Positions 44,111 through 48,535 of a stretch of 48,535 bases of DNA are shown piece after piece. Each line of letters starts with the position of its first letter. Positions within the stretch are counted from its first letter, which is position 1. The DNA comes from Parapedobacter sp. SGR-10 (GTDB lineage: Bacteria; Bacteroidota; Bacteroidia; Sphingobacteriales; Sphingobacteriaceae), in assembly GCF_011030405.1 (NCBI RefSeq), contig NZ_JAAJTJ010000031.1, forward strand, positions 1 to 48,535. Reading direction: 5' to 3'. The notes below the pieces were generated by a model that was not told the DNA's origin, did no database searches, and was given only the letters and a program-made list of their open reading frames with translations. The position numbers were made by a program, and so were the translations under genes.

Positions 44111-44380
44111 AACTTATGGGGTGCTAAAATAGGTTTTACCTATTGAGAGGCTGAGATTATACCCAATTCCGACAAGTCGCATTGACGTCAAGCTTGGTAA
44201 GCTATATCGTCATTTCGACCAGAGGGAGAAATCTATGGTTAGACAGAGAATTAATTTATTCATCCATAGATCTCTCTCTTCGTTCGAGATGACGACCTTT
44301 ATTCAATTTGCTTTAACCTGATACCACAGAGACAAGTCGGAAGGAACCTGATCCAGGTAATGCTGGCGTAGGGATTAATT
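44111..44380 (+). promoter_or_regulatory. TPP riboswitch (THI element) with a large insertion in P3
   Basis: The conserved halves are clear: GGGGTGC (44118-44124) and CTGAGATTATACCC (44151-44164), then GGAACCTGATCCAGGTAA and TGCTGGCGTAGGGA up to 44374. P3 is formed by TTCCGAC (44168-44174) with GTCGGAA (44336-44342). In between lie about 160 nt where a few are usual. The core is intact, so ligand binding is likely kept. A hairpin just before the transporter ATG (44411-44435) is the probable expression platform. Confidence 0.92.
44171..44339. mobile_element. MITE-like element inserted in riboswitch arm P3, with 9-bp target duplication
   Basis: GACAAGTCG occurs at 44171-44179 and again at 44331-44339, flanking 151 bp. 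Removing one copy and the insert restores TTCCGACAAGTCGGAA, a perfect short P3 hairpin. Inside, CGTCATTTCGACC...CTATGG (44208-44238) pairs with its inverted copy at 44264-44296, whose reverse complement (CGTCATCTCGAACGAAGAG) matches the dispersed repeats at 9886 and 26672. No coding capacity, so it would depend on a transposase elsewhere. Confidence 0.7.
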
Positions 44381-44410
44381 TCTAAATCATGTCTTTGATA
44401 GCAGTTTCAT

Positions 44411-44435
44411 AAGTGCAGTTTTTAAAAACTCACTT
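44411..44435 (+). promoter_or_regulatory. Hairpin abutting the pnuC start codon
   Basis: AAGTG-c-AGTTTTT can pair with AAAAACTCACTT, about 12 bp with one bulged C. It ends two bases before ATG 44438, so it could block ribosome binding when the riboswitch holds TPP. It might also end transcription weakly, given the TTTT that closes it. Confidence 0.55.
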
Positions 44436-44437
44436 TT

Positions 44438-45049
44438 ATGGAAATAATTGAAACTCTTACTGCAGCTTTCCAACAGACCTCATGGTTGGAAAGATTTTCG
44501 GTACTGTGCGGTATCATACAGGTACTACTGTCAAAAAACAACAAAGTATCCAACTATTTTTTTGGTATAATGGGTATCCTTTCGGGAATGTATGTGCTAT
44601 TTGGAGCAAAACTATATGCAGAGATTGCTTTGAATATGTACTATCTGATCATGAGTATCTACGGATGGTGGTATTGGGTGAATAATAGAACAGCGGCACA
44701 GCAACCTATTACGTCTTGTAGTCGAAAGGAATGGAGGGTAGTTGCCGGAATCAGTTTGGTCGGTTTTGTTTTTTTGTACCTCGTCTTAGAGCACGTTACG
44801 GACTCGGATGTGCCGGCGTGGGATGCTTGGGTGTCTTCTACTGCATGGGCAGGGATGTGGTTGTTGGCTAAGCGTAAGATCGAGAATTGGATATTGTTGA
44901 ATATCAGTAATGCCTTTGCAGTTCCGCTATTGATACATAAGGACCTGTACTTGTTTGCTGCCCTGACGACTTTTTTGTTTATCGTAGCTATATTTGGATT
45001 TATCAAATGGCGGAAATTGATGACAATACAAAATCTTAAAACTGCATGA
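44438..45049 (+). CDS. PnuC-family transporter, probably thiamine (PnuT)
   Basis: A 203-residue membrane protein with about seven helices. It has VLCGIIQVLLSKNNKVSNYFFGIMG and the PnuC signature YYLIMSIYGWWYW. PnuC itself imports nicotinamide riboside, but a TPP riboswitch directly upstream marks the thiamine-importing subgroup (PnuT). This is inference from the regulator, not from substrate residues. The next gene starts one base after its stop. Confidence 0.85.
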   Translation: MEIIETLTAAFQQTSWLERFSVLCGIIQVLLSKNNKVSNYFFGIMGILSGMYVLFGAKLYAEIALNMYYLIMSIYGWWYWVNNRTAAQQPITSCSRKEWRVVAGISLVGFVFLYLVLEHVTDSDVPAWDAWVSSTAWAGMWLLAKRKIENWILLNISNAFAVPLLIHKDLYLFAALTTFLFIVAIFGFIKWRKLMTIQNLKTA

Positions 45050-45050
45050 T

Positions 45051-46130
45051 ATGTTGACAGATAAAGAGATACAAACGATAAAAGATCATCAAGCACAGAG
45101 CATCAAGCACAGAGCCTTGGTAAAAGAACAATTGGAGATGATCTATGCAAGCAATTGGTTCAATATATGGGTGCCCACTTTGTACAAAGGCAAGGGGTTG
45201 TCCCTGGTAGATGGTTGTGCTTTGCTCGAAGAACTGGCGTATTGGGATGGAGGATTGGCTTGGACCGTGACGCTGTGCGCGGGAGCAAATATGTTTGCCG
45301 GATACATCGATCCGAAGATCGCACAAACTGTGTTTTCAGATCCGAAGGTCTGTCTGGGCGGAAGCGGTCGGGTAGGAGGCAAGGCCGTATGGGATGGTGA
45401 GAAATATACGATTTCGGGTGTTTGGCAGTTTGCCACAGGAGCTCCCCATCTGACTCATTTTACGTTGAATTGCTTTATTTACTACGGTGACGAACAGCAG
45501 GTCGATGCCGGGGGCAATCCGTTGGTATATTCTTTCTTCGTACCTAAAGACAAAGTGCTGATACACTACGATTGGGATACATTCGGTTTGGAATGCACCG
45601 CAAGCCACAGTTTTTCGCTGGAGAACGTAAAAGTAGAGGCCAACTATAGCTTCCAGATCAAGCCCGAACATGGGCAGGTAGACGAACCTTTGTTCCGAAT
45701 ACCTTTTATGCCTTTTGCCGAAGTGACCTTGTTGGTCAACTATATGGGGATGTATAGGCGTTTTTTGGATCTGGTTGAAAAGTACTTTTTTGACAAATCC
45801 AAAGATACCTTTTGGGAATCCACATATAGCAAACAACGGTTTAAGCTTGTGGATGAATGCCAGATCGGACTAGCCGGAGATCGTAAAAAAACAACTGAAC
45901 TCATAGCAACCCTATGGGATAAAAATGTTGAATCTCCGATTGCAGAGAATGATCTACTGCTCCAGGAGATTGCTTTGTTTTCAAGGTCTGTCGTAGGGAG
46001 AATACGCGAACGTGTCGTACAGTTATTCCCGTTGGTTGGTATTTCCGGTGCACAACGGGAGAATGAGTTGAATATCGTGTTTAGGAATATCTTCACCGCC
46101 ACGCAGCATAGTCTGTTGAATATATCATAG
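45051..46130 (+). CDS. Acyl-CoA-dehydrogenase-like flavoprotein
   Basis: A 359-residue protein with an acyl-CoA dehydrogenase plan: helical N-terminus, central barrel (GGSGRVGGKAVWDGEKYTISGVWQFATGAPHLTHF) and helical C-terminal part. The WQFATGA segment fits the FAD-contacting strand. The catalytic Glu of true dehydrogenases is not obvious, so it may belong to the two-component monooxygenase or other side branch. It directly follows the TPP-controlled transporter, so its expression should also respond to TPP. Confidence 0.72.
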   Translation: MLTDKEIQTIKDHQAQSIKHRALVKEQLEMIYASNWFNIWVPTLYKGKGLSLVDGCALLEELAYWDGGLAWTVTLCAGANMFAGYIDPKIAQTVFSDPKVCLGGSGRVGGKAVWDGEKYTISGVWQFATGAPHLTHFTLNCFIYYGDEQQVDAGGNPLVYSFFVPKDKVLIHYDWDTFGLECTASHSFSLENVKVEANYSFQIKPEHGQVDEPLFRIPFMPFAEVTLLVNYMGMYRRFLDLVEKYFFDKSKDTFWESTYSKQRFKLVDECQIGLAGDRKKTTELIATLWDKNVESPIAENDLLLQEIALFSRSVVGRIRERVVQLFPLVGISGAQRENELNIVFRNIFTATQHSLLNIS

Positions 46131-46225
46131 AGGAGATTTACGATTTTAGATTTATGATTTACGATTGTGGGTTTTCGGAATTGGTTGTCATTTGTAGCCA
46201 ATACTATGTTCATATTAACAAAGTT

Positions 46226-47020
46226 TTATAATCTATTTGCCTTGGCTGTGATTTCTGCAATATCGAGGACTTCTATTTCTTGCTCTTTTTCTTTGATCTT
46301 GACGCCGTCAAGTAGCATGGTCATACAGAATGGACAGGCAGCGGCGACAATAGTAGCCTTGGATTCAATGACGTCTTCGATACGTTCTACATTGATGTCC
46401 TTGTTTCCCCGTTCGGGTTCCTTGAACATTTGTGCGCCACCTGCTCCACAACACAGGCCATTGCTTTTGCATCTTTTGAGCTCCACAAGATCGGCATCCA
46501 GTGTTTCCAATGCCTTTCTGGGAGCTTCATACACATTATTGCCACGGCCCAGATAACAAGGATCGTGATAGGTAATCCGTTTACCTTTGAAAGCATGGCC
46601 GTCAGCAGGTTTTAACTTCCCTTCATCGATCAGGGATTGGATAAGTTGTGTATGGTGGATGACTTCATAATGGCCACCTAAGCCCGGATATTCATTTTTC
46701 AAGGTGTTGAAACAATGGGGACATGCGGTAACAATTCTCTTGATCTGGTATCCATCCAAGACCTGTATATTCATCATGGCCTGCATCTGAAATAGAAATT
46801 CGTTGCCTGCTCGTTTGGCCGGATCTCCCGTACAACTTTCTTCTGTGCCTAATATGGCATATTTAATGCCAACATGATGTAATATCTTACATATGTCCCT
46901 GGTGATGCGTTGCGCCCGCTCGTCAAAAGATCCGGCACAGCCCACCCAAAATAGAATATCGGGGTTTTCGCCTTTGGCAACCAATTCGGCAACGGTAGGT
47001 ATATGAAGTTGATCTTCCAT
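46226..47020 (-). CDS. (Fe-S)-binding CCG-domain oxidoreductase subunit
   Basis: A 264-residue protein with two CCG (DUF224) cysteine-rich domains, as in heterodisulfide reductase HdrB, GlpC and LutA. The first shows FWVGCAGSFDERAQR and CPHCFNTLKNEYPG; the second has HDPCYLGRGNNVYEAPR and LCCGAGGAQMF. They hold unusual Fe-S clusters for electron transfer. It is paired with the membrane Fe-S protein upstream, 73 bp away. Confidence 0.87.
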   Translation of the reverse strand: MEDQLHIPTVAELVAKGENPDILFWVGCAGSFDERAQRITRDICKILHHVGIKYAILGTEESCTGDPAKRAGNEFLFQMQAMMNIQVLDGYQIKRIVTACPHCFNTLKNEYPGLGGHYEVIHHTQLIQSLIDEGKLKPADGHAFKGKRITYHDPCYLGRGNNVYEAPRKALETLDADLVELKRCKSNGLCCGAGGAQMFKEPERGNKDINVERIEDVIESKATIVAAACPFCMTMLLDGVKIKEKEQEIEVLDIAEITAKANRL

Positions 47021-47093
47021 GTTCTTTTTATATGATTACACAGATTTAAGAGATTGTACAGATTTTACGTCCTTGTTCCTTAATCTTTTTTCT

Positions 47094-48386
47094 TTAATCC
47101 ATATTTGTCCAATTTGCCCTGTCCGCTTGTGCATATTTCCACGGTGCTCCGTTATTTTCCAGGTTACTCAACATATTATTGATACTGCCCGGTGCTTTTG
47201 ATTCTTCCATGACCACATATTGGCGGAGCCCCATGATAATCTCTAAAGGGTTGATGTTGACGGGACACGCCTCTACACAGGCATTGCAGGTCGTACAGGC
47301 CCATATCTCTTCCCGCGTGATGTAATCGTCCAATAGGGATTTGTCATCCTCTGTAGCCTGCTCTTGGTCCAAATGTTTGCCGACTTCTTCCAACCGATCG
47401 CGTGTGTCCATCATGATTTTGCGGGGAGAGAGCCGTTTTCCGGTGATATTGGCCGGACAGGCTGCCGTACACCGTCCACATTCGGTACAGGTGTAAGCAT
47501 CCAACAGGCTTTTCCATGTCAAATCTTGTATATCTTTGACTCCAAATCGGCTAACCTCACCGTTGGGGGGAGGTAGACTGGGATCCAACATAGCTTTTAC
47601 TTCTTCAGTAACGGAAGCCATATTGTCGAATTTTCCTTTGGGTTCCAGTCTGGAAAAATAGGTGTTGGGAAACGCCAGTACAATGTGCAGATGCTTGGAT
47701 ATAGGCAGATAATTCAAAAAAGCAAGGACGCCAATAATATGAAACCACCAGCAGAAGCGTTCGATAAATAATAATGAACTTCCTTGATCCGGCAATATCC
47801 CGGCCAAAAAGGAGCTGATCGGAAATGCCCCGGCCTGTGTATAATGTTGGTAACCTATGTGTTGTAGTTTCTGATCTGCGGCATTCATAAGCAGAAAAGC
47901 CGACATCAAAAGTATTTCGGCGATAAGGATAAGGTTAGCGTCCGTCTTGGGCCAATTGTCGAGCTCCATCTGATTAAGCCTTTTGACTTTCAATATATTG
48001 CGTCGGACCAGAAAAAAGACGCAGGATAGCAGTACCAGAAACGCTAGAATCTCGAAACTAAAAATCAGAAAAGTATAAAAGCCACCCAGGAACGATAAGA
48101 CACGATGTGTGCCGAAAAGGCCGTCGATGATGATTTCCAGCATTTCGATGTTGATGATACAGAAACCAACATATACACATAGGTGAAGTAGGGCAGGGAT
48201 AGGTTTCTTGAACATTTTTTGCTGTCCAAAAGCAACCAAAAGCATGGTTTTAAGCCGTTTGGAGGGCTGGTCTTGGCGGTCTATAGGTTTCCCGATACGG
48301 ATATTCCTATATATTTTGCGGGCGTTTTTATAAAATAACAAGCCCGCAGATACGAATAAGAGTGCAAAAATGACTTGACTGATCAT
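47094..48386 (-). CDS. Membrane-bound 4Fe-4S dicluster oxidoreductase
   Basis: A 430-residue protein with about five membrane helices in the first 240 residues, resembling a NarI-type or HdrE-type membrane part. Two ferredoxin motifs follow: CTECGRCTAACPANITGKRL (about 297-316) and CTTCNACVEACPVNINPLEI. With the following CCG protein it forms a likely quinone-linked electron-transfer pair. Such pairs often sit near electron-transfer flavoprotein genes; what lies beyond the window edge is not visible. Confidence 0.87.
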   Translation of the reverse strand: MISQVIFALLFVSAGLLFYKNARKIYRNIRIGKPIDRQDQPSKRLKTMLLVAFGQQKMFKKPIPALLHLCVYVGFCIINIEMLEIIIDGLFGTHRVLSFLGGFYTFLIFSFEILAFLVLLSCVFFLVRRNILKVKRLNQMELDNWPKTDANLILIAEILLMSAFLLMNAADQKLQHIGYQHYTQAGAFPISSFLAGILPDQGSSLLFIERFCWWFHIIGVLAFLNYLPISKHLHIVLAFPNTYFSRLEPKGKFDNMASVTEEVKAMLDPSLPPPNGEVSRFGVKDIQDLTWKSLLDAYTCTECGRCTAACPANITGKRLSPRKIMMDTRDRLEEVGKHLDQEQATEDDKSLLDDYITREEIWACTTCNACVEACPVNINPLEIIMGLRQYVVMEESKAPGSINNMLSNLENNGAPWKYAQADRANWTNMD

Positions 48387-48408
48387 AGTTGATTATTCCC
48401 GGTTCATA

Positions 48409-48416
48409 CAAATATA
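48409..48416 (-). promoter_or_regulatory. -7 element of the Fe-S operon promoter
   Basis: The minus strand reads TATATTTG, a TAnnTTTG match, 23 bp before the start at 48386. No clear -33 was found. Confidence 0.45.
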
Positions 48417-48507
48417 TAGATAATGTTATTATTATGTTTGCATAATATTTTGTTTAGAAGAGTTATAAATTAAAGATGCAAAAATCGTAATGTCATCAAT
48501 AATTTTT

Positions 48508-48533
48508 AAAAAGTACTCAATTAAGTACTTTTT
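48508..48533. terminator. AT-rich hairpin at the window edge
   Basis: AAAAAGTACT and AGTACTTTTT pair around CAATTA. The flanking T- and A-runs suit a bidirectional terminator, probably for a gene beyond the window. Confidence 0.6.
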
Positions 48534-48535
48534 AA

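Overview
The window looks like chromosomal DNA of a Bacteroidota bacterium, most likely of the Sphingobacteriaceae (inference). The signs are a fused SecDF, an archaeal-type ProRS, an OmpP1/FadL barrel, TIGR02757 and DUF6078 family proteins, a large OMP_b-brl-type outer-membrane protein, several promoters of the Bacteroidota type (TAnnTTTG at -7), and many dispersed palindromic intergenic repeats. No rRNA, tRNA, IS transposase or phage gene was seen.

Region 1 (1-4100) is the unusual part. A two-gene operon encodes an oversized ECF-like sigma factor (1484-2305) and, 12 nt later, a 364-residue Cas12f/TnpB-like protein (2318-3412). This protein has lost the RuvC-II glutamate and ends before the zinc finger and RuvC-III, so it should be nuclease-dead. 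The 1.35 kb before the operon has no gene. It holds at least 16 degenerate copies of a short motif (roughly GTATACACAA-NN-GGTGGGCT), mostly 35-52 bp apart, plus three longer units with conserved hairpin-forming sequence, two of which show a compensatory base-pair change. I read this as a guide-RNA-like locus for a dCas12f-sigma module, i.e. RNA-guided promoter recruitment. From memory, and not checked, such pairs were reported in Bacteroidota around 2025; the array-like upstream region is what deserves attention here. Four 22-bp tandem palindromic repeats follow the operon.

Region 2 (4270-21450) is mostly housekeeping: GAPDH coupled to a His-rich redoxin-like lipoprotein, SecDF, two envelope proteins, ProRS, a TIGR02757 protein, a large outer-membrane barrel with an overlapping quinone oxidoreductase, an exonuclease/GIY-YIG fusion and a CPBP protease.

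Region 3 (21685-26290, minus strand) is an aromatic amino-acid cluster: pheA, DAHP synthase/chorismate mutase, aroA, aroC. A Bacteroidota-type promoter, a 21-residue Phe/Tyr-rich leader peptide and a terminator/antiterminator pair precede pheA: a classic attenuator.

Region 4 (26850-31000) holds a DMT transporter, a YigZ protein and a nucleoside phosphorylase in overlapping order, then a YtcJ-like amidohydrolase. Region 5 (31007-36800, minus strand) is the rod-shape cluster mreB-mreC-mreD-mrdA-rodA. Region 6 (36949-48386) holds an M1 peptidase, a thioesterase, a small barrel protein, guaB, fabG, mqo, a TPP riboswitch driving a PnuC-type transporter and an acyl-CoA-dehydrogenase-like gene, and two Fe-S oxidoreductase genes. 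The P3 arm of the riboswitch carries a 151-bp insertion flanked by 9-bp direct repeats, apparently a MITE-like element related to other dispersed repeats in the window.
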